From positions 1 to 20,747 of the forward strand of contig JBCBBT010000058.1 of assembly GCA_038531315.1 (NCBI GenBank): 20,747 nt of DNA, read 5' to 3'. A model generated the notes under the pieces. It was not told the origin of the DNA. It saw nothing but the letters and a program-made list of their open reading frames with translations, and did not search any database. Below, piece after piece: positions 7,886 through 15,873 of this stretch (position 1 is the first letter of the stretch; every line of letters begins with the position of its first letter). The stretch comes from JAJFFW01 sp038531315. GTDB lineage: Bacteria; Pseudomonadota; Alphaproteobacteria; Caulobacterales; Parvularculaceae. The translations under genes and the position numbers were made by a program.

Positions 7886-9847
7886 TTACCCCGTTTTCGC
7901 GGCTCTTCTTGGACGACGCTCCCTGAGCGATAAAGCAAATCGCCGCCATGCTGCGTTCGGCGTTATTCGCCAGTTCTGACCCGTTCCAATTTCGTCAGCA
8001 TACATTTCACGGTACGCCTCGAACACGTCTTCCGGCTGTTTGACATTAAGACCGTCCGGCGTTGACGCGCCGTAGGTCGACCAGGTGACATTGCGCCCCC
8101 GTTTTGCCGGATGAAACGCGCCCAGAGAAACCGTGACGCCGGCCGGGCTTGCGTTCTTTGGGTTAGACAGGAAATAGTTCGGATCATCAGGGAAAAAATA
8201 TCCCTGTTCCGTGCGCTGCAGACGGGCATTGGCAACATAGCCGGACGGCTCCATCACATTGTGAAGGATATCGATACGAAATTTCGCGTTTGCGATCCGC
8301 GCGGTCGGCAACTTCACGACATAGTCTTTTTCACCGGGAACCAGCGTTCGATACGCGCATGGCGCGCCTTGTTCATCATAGACGACGGCCACCGGTTGCT
8401 TACACAGTCTGAGACGCTGATCAGCGTCAACGACGCGCAGCGTTAATTCGGTGATCTCCTCATACTCTTGACTGGCGCGCTCAAAAACCTGCGCGATCTC
8501 TTCAATCATACCCGACGGATCAATCCGGCGGACGCTAAGACGGCCATCGTCCTTGGCCCTGGCGACAATGTCGCGCGCGCGGACAATCTGCTCACGCCAA
8601 CCGCGTGTCTGGGCGGGAAAATCCTCAAAAACGCCGAGATGCTCGTTTGTCGGATACAAAACAACAGGCGACAGGTTCAGTGCGATATCGTGATCGATCG
8701 CGAACTGAAGATTATCCGCCAGTTCATGCATATTCGACTTGCAGACGATCATGCCAACGGAAAAGACGCGCTGCGGCGCCTTGTACGCGTCGATCAAATT
8801 CTTGATGTGTTCAACAACACGGTCGTAATTGGCGCCGGCGCGAATAACTTCGAATGTCTCACGCGTAAAGCTATCGCAGGAAACGGAGGCGTTGATACGC
8901 GGAAACTTCTTCAGCTTCGCAAGTTCTCGCTCGGTAATTTGCGTCCCGTTTGACGTGAATCCGAACGATAGGTTCGGATTGTCCGCCACCTCGTACTGAT
9001 CGACGAATTCGCGAAACTGTTTGATCAGGTACGGCTCGCCGCCATGCCATATAAATTGTGCGAGAAAGGGGACTTTCGTCAGAACGTCCGGCGTCGTTTC
9101 GGCGCGATGCTGAACTTTCGTGACGCGGACCATATTTTGGCTGCAGGCCGGACAGTCGATATTGCAGTCAGCCGTTGAAATATAGGACAGCATCGACGGT
9201 TGCGCTTCGACTTCCGGCACGCCCTCGTTGAACTCAGCATACGCTTTTTTCAGGTTGCGACCCGATTGGCTGTCTTCGAAAAGCCCGCCAAGCTCGATGC
9301 TCATTTCGCCTGATTTCAACACGTATGAGCGGCCATTGCTCATGGGATCGCTGTTGTCGGAAGACGAAAAGTAAATCCAGCCGTTCCAGACCGCGTAGCG
9401 CCCCATTCCATGTTCGCGGATCTCGTCATGCGGTGCGCCCGCTGTCGCAAGCGCGGCGCCATCCTCATAAAGAACAATGGGATCGCCTGATTTTCCGGCG
9501 CGGCGCTCGAATTCTTCGTCAATCTGCCCGAAAAAACAAAGGCCCGACTCGTGCGTGAAACCGGCAGGCCACGTGAAGCGCGGAAACGTGTTATTTCCCC
9601 ACCGATAAGCCATGCAATTGCCGCACGGGTGATCGTCGAGGTCGTCCTCCGCAATCTTTTTTCTTAAATCCTTGTAGGCTTCGCCGTTCCAGATCTCATC
9701 GAGCGTGTTTTCGTTGGTGTTGCCAAGCGGTCTGCCAAAATTTCCGTATCCCGCCCAGAAACAGCACGGCACGACCTCGCCTGTAAGGTCGATGATCATT
9801 TGCTGCCACGGATAGGCGCATCGGTTGATGTAATTGGCCTTGCTCAT
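7886..9847 (-). CDS. Radical SAM protein with N-terminal SPASM-like cysteine cluster and DNSDP module
   Basis: A 653-aa, presumably cytoplasmic enzyme. Residues 1-85 resemble a SPASM-type auxiliary Fe-S region: C10, GEVVPCCF (C28, C29), LDEIWNGEAYKDLR and PCGNC (C75, C78). Residues 125-177 hold the module shared with the membrane protein at 6551-7849 (EDG, H140, GRY, FSSSDNSDP, NGRSYVL). The radical SAM core begins at STADCNIDCPAC, with the canonical CX3CX2C at C228, C232 and C235, followed by WHGGEPYL and FGFTSNGTQI. A later CKQP...PCAYR (C482, C497) may be a remnant ligand region. The last ~130 residues are of unknown type. The chemistry could be peptide, protein or sugar modification. I chose the ATG at 9847; a GTG at 9865 is in frame, but the GAGG that would serve as ribosome site lies between them, 12 nt from the ATG. 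It lies 109 bp downstream of the DUF2793 gene, probably in the same transcript. Confidence 0.85.
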   Translation of the reverse strand: MSKANYINRCAYPWQQMIIDLTGEVVPCCFWAGYGNFGRPLGNTNENTLDEIWNGEAYKDLRKKIAEDDLDDHPCGNCMAYRWGNNTFPRFTWPAGFTHESGLCFFGQIDEEFERRAGKSGDPIVLYEDGAALATAGAPHDEIREHGMGRYAVWNGWIYFSSSDNSDPMSNGRSYVLKSGEMSIELGGLFEDSQSGRNLKKAYAEFNEGVPEVEAQPSMLSYISTADCNIDCPACSQNMVRVTKVQHRAETTPDVLTKVPFLAQFIWHGGEPYLIKQFREFVDQYEVADNPNLSFGFTSNGTQITERELAKLKKFPRINASVSCDSFTRETFEVIRAGANYDRVVEHIKNLIDAYKAPQRVFSVGMIVCKSNMHELADNLQFAIDHDIALNLSPVVLYPTNEHLGVFEDFPAQTRGWREQIVRARDIVARAKDDGRLSVRRIDPSGMIEEIAQVFERASQEYEEITELTLRVVDADQRLRLCKQPVAVVYDEQGAPCAYRTLVPGEKDYVVKLPTARIANAKFRIDILHNVMEPSGYVANARLQRTEQGYFFPDDPNYFLSNPKNASPAGVTVSLGAFHPAKRGRNVTWSTYGASTPDGLNVKQPEDVFEAYREMYADEIGTGQNWRITPNAAWRRFALSLRERRPRRAAKTG

Positions 9848-9956
9848 TAGATTTCGAGACCTCACATTCCAGCCGCGGATACCATTCTACAACGAGGCTT
9901 ATACTGGCCTTCGCCGCGATTTCCATGGCCGACGCTTTTTACAGATCCATGACGCC

Positions 9957-11036
9957 TTATTCAGGATCGCGATACGCGCCGTCGACCTTCGCTTCAATTT
10001 CCTTGCACCGTTGATTGAGCACCTCGATCAAAACAGCTTGCGTTTCAACGGTTTCGAGTAGCCTCTGAATCCATGCGCCAGTCGAAATTTCGTCGCCGGC
10101 GCTAAAGCGCCTTTCGTTCGGCATCGCGGTCAAATGCCGTTTTTCGCGCCAGTGGGCCGCATATCCGTCCAGTGTCAGCGGATCATGGGCGCCGCCAATG
10201 CGCGCGGCGAATTTTCGCGCGCCGTCATGGGCGCCGGATGGCGCTTTGGCGTCCCATTTTTCTTCCCGGATGCATCCGTCGATGGCTTGATCAAAGACGT
10301 AGCAAGAGAGCAACGCATTATCATCATAAACGGCCTGGGCGTTCAGCGCGCCTGCGCCTTTGCGACCGCCGGCGGGAGAGCCGACGACCACGCTGCCGTC
10401 GCCGAAGCAGGCGAGCCGCACGCCGCCATTGACGAGCACGCGGAATTGTTGGTCAGCGGGGCTTGTTTCATTGAAAAAGTAGGCAAGTTGACCAACCGCG
10501 CCGCCGGTGCCGTTCAGGAAGTTGAATGCGCCGATACGCACTTGCCCCGGCGAGCCGTCCTTGAAGGCGATAACCGGATTAACTGAATTGCTCGCCGTTT
10601 CAACTTCAATCGCATTGGATCCCTTGGCCGCGAAGAGCGTTGTGTTGGTGTCGCTGTTGACGGCGATGCAATCGCTGGTCAACGCAGACAGCAGCTTTTT
10701 CCAGGCTACGCCGTCCCAGATGGCGTAATCGTTTTCATCCTCAACCCATGCAGTCCACCCCGTTTGAGGCGCGAACGCCTCCCACGTCCCGTCCTGGAAA
10801 ACGTGAATCTGATTGTCCGCGCCCGCCCACGCGCCGGCAGCGCCGGTCGGCGCAATATAAGCCTCACCTTCCGCGGGGTCTTCCGGCGGAACGTTTTGAT
10901 GTCGCGAGGCGACGGTTATTTGCGCCAGGATATCGAGACGGCGCAGCGCTTCATTGACGGGAATATGCTTTTGCGCCTGAGCCGGCGCAACAAAGGGAAG
11001 CGCAAGGCGCGGCGATTGGTGTGGATTGGTCGGCAT
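9957..11036 (-). CDS. DUF2793 protein, phage/gene-transfer-agent tail-fibre- or spike-like
   Basis: A 359-aa protein with no signal peptide or membrane helix. The N-terminal third fits DUF2793: RLALPFVAPAQAQKHIPVNEAL (from residue 10), PPEDPAEGEAYI, GAWAG, GTWEAFAPQTGW and AIWDGVAWKKL. The middle (about 130-230) is glycine-rich and beta-like. The end has HLTAMP, STGAWIQRLLETVETQAVLIEVL and a short coiled-coil-like tail, which resembles the C-terminal region of alphaproteobacterial phage fibre proteins as I recall them. The ATG at 11036 has a strong AAGGAG (11045-11050) at 8-nt spacing. No other phage gene is present, so it is not part of an obvious prophage. It may bind the polysaccharide made by the locus, or be a domesticated spike. 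The function is not established. A 152-bp gap separates it from the upstream epimerase. Confidence 0.75.
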   Translation of the reverse strand: MPTNPHQSPRLALPFVAPAQAQKHIPVNEALRRLDILAQITVASRHQNVPPEDPAEGEAYIAPTGAAGAWAGADNQIHVFQDGTWEAFAPQTGWTAWVEDENDYAIWDGVAWKKLLSALTSDCIAVNSDTNTTLFAAKGSNAIEVETASNSVNPVIAFKDGSPGQVRIGAFNFLNGTGGAVGQLAYFFNETSPADQQFRVLVNGGVRLACFGDGSVVVGSPAGGRKGAGALNAQAVYDDNALLSCYVFDQAIDGCIREEKWDAKAPSGAHDGARKFAARIGGAHDPLTLDGYAAHWREKRHLTAMPNERRFSAGDEISTGAWIQRLLETVETQAVLIEVLNQRCKEIEAKVDGAYRDPE

Positions 11037-11188
11037 CAGAGGTACTCCTTACTGCCGACGATGATAAGGCCTCGGGAAAGGGCGGGGATAAGTTTCCTAC
11101 AGTTTGTATAGTCGCCCTTGTTTTTTACAGAAAAATCAAAGCGTTATGCAGATCGCAAACGCCGGCCGCAGGACGTTTTTTGACGGCT
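11037..11188. other. Intergenic gap between epimerase and DUF2793 genes
   Basis: This 152-bp stretch holds the strong Shine-Dalgarno of the DUF2793 gene. It also has an A/T-rich patch around 11107-11140, including a minus-strand TATACA near 11115 that could be a weak -10 element without a good -35. A plus-strand AAACG...CGTTTTTT arrangement near 11157-11181 looks terminator-like but faces away from the neighbouring genes. Whether DUF2793 has its own promoter or is read through from the epimerase cannot be settled from the sequence. Confidence 0.3.
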
Positions 11189-12187
11189 TCAGGAATTCAT
11201 TGCGTCCCGAAATTCGCGGTACCAGTCGACAAACGTCTGCATGCCGTCTTCCAGCGAGGTTGTGGGCGTGAACCCGTAGTCTTTCTTGATCGCGTCAATA
11301 TCGGCAAAGGTCGCGTATACGTCGCCGGGCTGCATCGGTTCCATTTTCTTGATCGCTTCGCGCCCCGTCGCCGCTTCGATAATTTCAATGAAACGCAACA
11401 GCTTTTCCGGCTTGTTGTTGCCAATGTTGTAGACCCTGTGGCGAATCTCGCTTTCAAACTGCGCAGGCTCAAGCGCCGTCGCGATCACGCCAGCAACAAT
11501 GTCGTCAATATAGGTAAAGTCGCGCTCCATATCGCCATTATTGAAAACCTGGATCGGCTCTCCGGCGAGCACTTTCTCAGTAAACGTCCAATACGCCATA
11601 TCCGGACGCCCCCATGGTCCGTATACTGTAAAAAATCTAAGGCCAATCTGCTCGATATCATAGAGGCGCGCGTATGACTCGCTTAATAACTCGTCTGCGC
11701 GCTTGGTCGCCGCGTAGAGCGAGACAGGTTTCGTCACCGGGTCGCTTTCACAGAATGGCGCTTTGGTATTCGCCCCGTACACAGAGCTTGACGACGCATA
11801 TACAAGCCGCGGGCGTTGCGGCGCGTGGCGAACGCACTCGAGGACCGACAGATGCCCCAGCAGATTTGATGATGCGTACGCAAAAGGGTTTTCCAGAGAA
11901 TACCTGACCCCGGCCTGGGCTGCGAGATGGATCACCACATCGGCTTCGCGAAAGTCGTTGAGAGCGCGCATACGGTCGTGATCGGCAATGTCGATTTTGT
12001 GAAAGATAAATCCGTTATGTTCACGCAGCCTATCAAGGCGCATCGTTTTGAGGCGCGGCAAATAATAGTCATTGAGATTGTCAATGCCGACGACGCGGAA
12101 ACCACGCGTGAGCAGCGCGTGCGCAACGTGCGAGCCAACAAACCCGGCGGCGCCGGTGATAATGACGGTGGCTTTGTGCGTGTTCAT
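11189..12187 (-). CDS. NAD-dependent sugar-nucleotide epimerase, UDP-glucuronate 4-epimerase-like (extended SDR)
   Basis: A 332-aa extended short-chain dehydrogenase/reductase with full features. The NAD-binding TGAAGFVGS lies at 11-19 and the acidic GIDNLNDYY at 34-42. HLAAQAGVRYSLENPFAY follows at 87-104, a stretch characteristic of the UDP-glucuronate/GalA 4-epimerase branch. YASSSSVYG is at 130-138, and the catalytic Tyr158-x3-Lys162 is in LYAATK. RFFTVYGPWGRPDMA, followed by DFTYIDDI, completes the substrate site. The predicted reaction is UDP-glucuronate to UDP-galacturonate in the cytoplasm, supplying an acidic sugar. The ATG at 12187 begins 3 bp after the stop of the upstream AsnB-type gene and has no good ribosome site of its own, so coupling to that gene is likely. 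This pairing supports amidation of a uronate by the amidotransferase. Another UDP-sugar substrate remains possible. Confidence 0.88.
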   Translation of the reverse strand: MNTHKATVIITGAAGFVGSHVAHALLTRGFRVVGIDNLNDYYLPRLKTMRLDRLREHNGFIFHKIDIADHDRMRALNDFREADVVIHLAAQAGVRYSLENPFAYASSNLLGHLSVLECVRHAPQRPRLVYASSSSVYGANTKAPFCESDPVTKPVSLYAATKRADELLSESYARLYDIEQIGLRFFTVYGPWGRPDMAYWTFTEKVLAGEPIQVFNNGDMERDFTYIDDIVAGVIATALEPAQFESEIRHRVYNIGNNKPEKLLRFIEIIEAATGREAIKKMEPMQPGDVYATFADIDAIKKDYGFTPTTSLEDGMQTFVDWYREFRDAMNS

Positions 12188-12190
12188 GAC

Positions 12191-14077
12191 CTACGCCACG
12201 AGCCGGGAAGCGTTGCGGAGGCCGGCGATCTTTTCTTCCTGCGCACGCAACCACAGCTCCAGAATGATCAGCGGCCACAGCTGGTAAATCGAAAAGCACC
12301 CCGGCTGTTGTTGATGGCCTATCATCGCCGCCAGAGCCGTTGGGTCAAACAGCGTTGACGTTCTTGAACCCGCCGCGCCCAGGCTATTTTTTGCAAGCTC
12401 TATCACATCATTTTGAGCCCACGCATTCGCCGGCAAGCCGAAGCCTTTTTTCGAGCGCGTCATCCACGCCTCCGGCAAATAATCGAACGCGATTTCCTTG
12501 AGAATTTTCTTCGTCGTTGCGGGCCCCGCCCAGCAATCGTCTTCTGACAATCCCATGGCGGTTTCAGCAAATTCCACATCAAGCATCGGACAGCGCACTT
12601 CGAGTGAGTGCTGCATGCTCATGCGGTCTACTTTCGCAAGAACGCCGCCGGGCATGTAGAGCGCCGCATCTATTGTCCGCATGCGATGCAAAACCGGTTC
12701 TGAAGGATCATTGAGTACGGCGCGCCATTCATCGATACGCGCTTTCGCCGCCGCGGGCATGGCGCCCAGCAATTTCGCAGCCTGATCGGGCAGCCAAATA
12801 TGCCACCGCATCGAAAAATAAAGGTCCGCAGGCGTTGCTTTTTTTGGATCGAGATGCGGATGATTACGCCGCAGGAGCTGCGGGTCGGCGAGTTCGTTCA
12901 ACGTATCCCGGTAACGCCCGTACCCGCCGAATAGTTCGTCGCCGCCGTCTCCTGAAAGCGCGACCGTAACGTGGCGCCGGGTGAATTCGCTGAGAAGAAA
13001 AGTCGGCAAGCAAGACGAATCGCCATTCGGCTGATCGAGCACGCCTGCGATCTTATGAATGAGGTCAATGCCGTCCGGCTGCAGCATTTCATCGTGATGG
13101 CGTGCGCCGAGGCGATTGGCGATCTCGCGCGCCGCTTCATGTTCGCTCTCGTCTGAGCCTTCAAATCCAATTGAATAGGTATTGATTTCGCGATCAAGCT
13201 CACGCCTGACAATCGAGACCACAAGGGCGCTGTCGACGCCGCCTGACAAAAACGCGCCGAGGGGCACGTCAGCGACCATCCGTCTTTCAACGGCGCGAAT
13301 AAGCTGGTGACGCAGCCGGTCCTTCAGCGCTCTCTTGTCGATCTGCGAAACGCTGGCGCGCGTCTGCGCTGAAAACCGGAAAAACTTCCCGCTGTCGATC
13401 ATGCGCGCGCCGTCGCCGGGCGCTGCAAAACTGATTTTTTCAAAGCCGCCGGGGGCCGCCATCCGAACATTTTTGTAAATCGTCCGTGGTCCGGGTAAGT
13501 AACCAAGCATCAAATATTCGGCAAGCGCATCGCGGTCGATATCAGCCTTGAAGCTGGGGAGCGCATAGAACGCCTGCATCTCCGAAGCGAAGGCGAAGAA
13601 ATCTTGATCCTCATAAATGTAGAGCGGCTTTTTGCCAAAAGGATCGCGCGCAAGAAGAAGCGTGCGCGCCTTCGGCTCCCAGACGGCGAGCGCGTACATG
13701 CCGTTTAATCGCGCCAGGTGCGACGCATCAAGGTCGCGAAACAAATACGGCAGCACTTCTGTGTCCGAGCGGCTATTGAATGTGTGGCCCTGGGCAATCA
13801 GACGGTCGCGCAACTCCTGAAAATTATAGATTTCGCCGTTAAAAGTGACCACCGCATCGACGCCGTCCGCACTCATGGGCTGGCGTCCTTCGGGGCTAAG
13901 ATCGATGATCGACAGGCGCCGGTGTCCGAAAGCGGCGACGCCGTCAGGATCGACCCAGGAAGCCTGATCGTCAGGACCGCGATGCACCATCGTATCGCGC
14001 ATGGTGTCGACGAGACGCGCCAGCGTTTCCGGCCCGCAGGCTTTTTTCAGATCAAAAACTCCGACAATGCCGCACAT
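12191..14077 (-). CDS. asnB: Asparagine synthase (glutamine-hydrolysing) type amidotransferase
   Basis: A full-length 628-aa protein. The ATG at 14077 gives MCGIVGVF with the nucleophilic Cys2. It has a good GAGGGAG (14084-14090) 6 nt upstream, so I prefer it to the in-frame ATG seven codons earlier. Glutaminase motifs are VHRGPDD, FGHRRLSIIDL and FNGEIYNF. The synthetase domain has DVPLGAFLSGGVDS (pyrophosphate loop 278-283), LSGDGGDELFGGYGRY and SLEVRCPMLDVEFAE. The GDSSCLPTF segment takes the place of the more usual DPFADPSAIP-type stretch, a possible specificity difference from the other two copies in this window. It lies 105 bp downstream of a GT4 gene and 3 bp upstream of the epimerase, all co-oriented. 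I infer it amidates a sugar carboxylate made or transferred by its neighbours. True L-asparagine synthesis is less likely but not excluded. Confidence 0.93.
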   Translation of the reverse strand: MCGIVGVFDLKKACGPETLARLVDTMRDTMVHRGPDDQASWVDPDGVAAFGHRRLSIIDLSPEGRQPMSADGVDAVVTFNGEIYNFQELRDRLIAQGHTFNSRSDTEVLPYLFRDLDASHLARLNGMYALAVWEPKARTLLLARDPFGKKPLYIYEDQDFFAFASEMQAFYALPSFKADIDRDALAEYLMLGYLPGPRTIYKNVRMAAPGGFEKISFAAPGDGARMIDSGKFFRFSAQTRASVSQIDKRALKDRLRHQLIRAVERRMVADVPLGAFLSGGVDSALVVSIVRRELDREINTYSIGFEGSDESEHEAAREIANRLGARHHDEMLQPDGIDLIHKIAGVLDQPNGDSSCLPTFLLSEFTRRHVTVALSGDGGDELFGGYGRYRDTLNELADPQLLRRNHPHLDPKKATPADLYFSMRWHIWLPDQAAKLLGAMPAAAKARIDEWRAVLNDPSEPVLHRMRTIDAALYMPGGVLAKVDRMSMQHSLEVRCPMLDVEFAETAMGLSEDDCWAGPATTKKILKEIAFDYLPEAWMTRSKKGFGLPANAWAQNDVIELAKNSLGAAGSRTSTLFDPTALAAMIGHQQQPGCFSIYQLWPLIILELWLRAQEEKIAGLRNASRLVA

Positions 14078-14174
14078 CGCCAACTCCCTCGGAACCAAGA
14101 CGCAAAAACACGCGTCCGTGTAAGCTTAATGGCCATTTTCGGCAAAGATGTCGAGCGCGGGGCCCGTGGCCGCA

Positions 14175-14194
14175 CCGGGCCGTCACTGGCCCGG
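14175..14194. repeat. GC-rich stem-loop across the GT4 stop codon
   Basis: A perfect 7-bp stem (14175-14181 with 14188-14194) with a 6-nt loop spans the stop codon of the minus-strand glycosyltransferase. In the minus direction no T-run follows, so it is not a classical intrinsic terminator. In the plus direction it is followed by CCCCTTTT. It could lower readthrough into the downstream amidotransferase gene or stabilise the upstream message. Confidence 0.35.
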
Positions 14195-15760
14195 CCCCTT
14201 TTGAAATCCGTATAATGATAATGTCTGGTCGATCATTCGCTCGAGCGAAAAGTGTTGGCGAACAAATGCCGGGCCTTTCTCCCTGGCGGCGGCCCGAAAG
14301 GCCTCGTCGCGCCACGCGGACGCAAGCGCATCAGCCAGCGATTGCGCCAGATTCCCGCTCACAAGCGGCACAACCACGCCGGTCTCGCCGTCTTTGATCG
14401 CCTCCGGCGCACCGCCGGCGTCAGTCGTAACACAGGCAAGGCCGTGCCACTGCGCCTCAAGAAGCACATTTGGAAGGCCTTCCTGGCGAGACGCGAGCAG
14501 GAATAAATCACCCGCTGCGAGATAATCGTGGACGGCGCGGGTTTCTCCGACGACCGTCAACGCGTCGCCCAGACCGAGCGCTTGCGCTTTTTGCGTCAAG
14601 GCGTCGCGCATAGGCCCGTCGCCAATCAAGAAAAACGCGGCGGCGGGAATACTGGCGCGAAGCGCAGCGGCGGCTTCCAGCCAGACAAGCGGCTGTTTTT
14701 CAGGCGACAGGCGAAACACACCTGTGACAACGGGCTGGGCCGGCGACAAACCGTGGCGCGCGCGTACTATTTGCCTTGCGTCGGCGCCCGGCGCCGGCCA
14801 GAGCGCCGGATCGACGCCATTTCGAACAACCGTAAAGTCGGAAGACTTCATGTTGAGCCATTCGGCATAGCTTGCAGCGCCTGCGATGCTGTTATTGGAG
14901 AGTATCACCCGCTCATCTTCCGCGAGCGCCCGATAAGCGTCGCGCATATGGGGCAGGAAATATTGAAAATGCGTCGGGTTCATATTGCGGCCGGATAAAA
15001 CGACACGCGGCGCGCCGGCGATCACTGCGGCAAGCCCGTGTTTGATTGACGTTTCATCCTGCCAGAGATGCACAACAGCGGGCGCTTGTCTTTTAATCAG
15101 CGCAACCATGTCCAACATTTCGAGCATCATTTTCGTCGGGGCTTTCGCCAACAACACTGCTACCGGCCGTGAGACAAGTTGATAGAGGAAGCTGTCGGGT
15201 TTTGCGCTCCGCGGCAAACCCATCACACCGACTCCGGTGGCGCGAAGCGCTTCGGCGTGAAAATCCAGCCCCGGCGCCTGGTTCAAATATTCGCCGACGA
15301 AGACCGGCTCACAGCCCCGCTCCTTTAGCCCATTGGCTGTATAGATGATCTGTCTTTCAGCGCCGCCGGCGGCAAGACCGTTGTTCACCAGCATGACCTT
15401 CGAAGACGCGGCCGTGACAAGACCGCCGTCTGCGCTCGCGTATTCGATGAGCTTGCGGAAGTAGTCGCTTTCGCCGAATTCAAGCGACGGCGCGCCTCCG
15501 TTCCCGGCGCCGCCGCCCCGGGCGCCTGACGCGAAAACGCCGCCCGCCGCCTCGTAAGCGTCAACATGACGCCAACGGTCATTGTCGCCGGAAACCCATC
15601 GCCAAAGCGCCTTGACCGGCGGAAACATGCGCACGGTATTATACGCCAGCCGGACCGGATGGCGGTCATCTGTCGTCAACATCAACCGCTGAACGGCGTC
15701 GCTGATCCGCCAGCGAAAAGACGATAGTTTCATACCTGACGGCTTAACGAAGCTCGCCAT
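14183..15760 (-). CDS. Glycosyltransferase family 4 (GT-B fold) protein
   Basis: A 525-aa retaining-type GT-B glycosyltransferase. The C-terminal half is the conserved donor-binding domain: GVFRLSPEKQP (basic residue for phosphate), FFLIGDGP, and SRQEGLPNVLLEA containing the EX7E pair at about Glu427 and Glu435, then GGAPEAIKDGETG. The N-terminal domain includes LVNNGLAAGGAERQI, typical of GT4 acceptor domains, behind an extra ~120 residues of unknown role. The frame is open upstream to 16096, but that extension is arginine/alanine-rich, low in recognisable structure, and lies antisense to the divergent glycosyltransferase. I therefore chose the ATG at 15760; an ATG at 15733 is also possible. 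It is first in a five-gene minus-strand run ending at 7886. Donor and acceptor sugars cannot be read from the sequence. Confidence 0.87.
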   Translation of the reverse strand: MASFVKPSGMKLSSFRWRISDAVQRLMLTTDDRHPVRLAYNTVRMFPPVKALWRWVSGDNDRWRHVDAYEAAGGVFASGARGGGAGNGGAPSLEFGESDYFRKLIEYASADGGLVTAASSKVMLVNNGLAAGGAERQIIYTANGLKERGCEPVFVGEYLNQAPGLDFHAEALRATGVGVMGLPRSAKPDSFLYQLVSRPVAVLLAKAPTKMMLEMLDMVALIKRQAPAVVHLWQDETSIKHGLAAVIAGAPRVVLSGRNMNPTHFQYFLPHMRDAYRALAEDERVILSNNSIAGAASYAEWLNMKSSDFTVVRNGVDPALWPAPGADARQIVRARHGLSPAQPVVTGVFRLSPEKQPLVWLEAAAALRASIPAAAFFLIGDGPMRDALTQKAQALGLGDALTVVGETRAVHDYLAAGDLFLLASRQEGLPNVLLEAQWHGLACVTTDAGGAPEAIKDGETGVVVPLVSGNLAQSLADALASAWRDEAFRAAAREKGPAFVRQHFSLERMIDQTLSLYGFQKGPGQ

Positions 15761-15873
15761 GTCCGCCAATAGCCGTGAATTTATCTGATTTCGGGGCCTA
15801 TCCGATCGCCCTATCGGGCGCGCCGCGTTCAGCAATATTGGCGTTGCGCGCAAATGAAGGTAGTTCGCTCGTA
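15761..15873. promoter_or_regulatory. Divergent intergenic region with overlapping palindromes
   Basis: This 113-bp gap separates two divergent GT4 genes that head the two main gene runs. It contains two overlapping inverted repeats: CCGAT/ATCGG (15802-15806 with 15813-15817) and CGCCC/GGGCG (15807-15811 with 15816-15820). CCTATC also appears twice, 13 bp apart (15797-15802 and 15810-15815). One regulator site could control both directions. No convincing -35/-10 pair was found. Confidence 0.35.

Noticed and set aside
10134..10586. A 150-codon open frame on the plus strand, with others like it at 8468-8953 and 11021-11677.
   Set aside because: These lie antisense to well-supported genes and their translations have the low-complexity look of shadow frames.
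6551..14077. A lasso-peptide-like cluster, since such clusters pair an AsnB-type cyclase with a transglutaminase-like protease.
   Set aside because: The AsnB-type proteins keep an intact Cys2 glutaminase, the transglutaminase-like domain is embedded between membrane helices, and no precursor peptide, RRE protein or exporter is visible.
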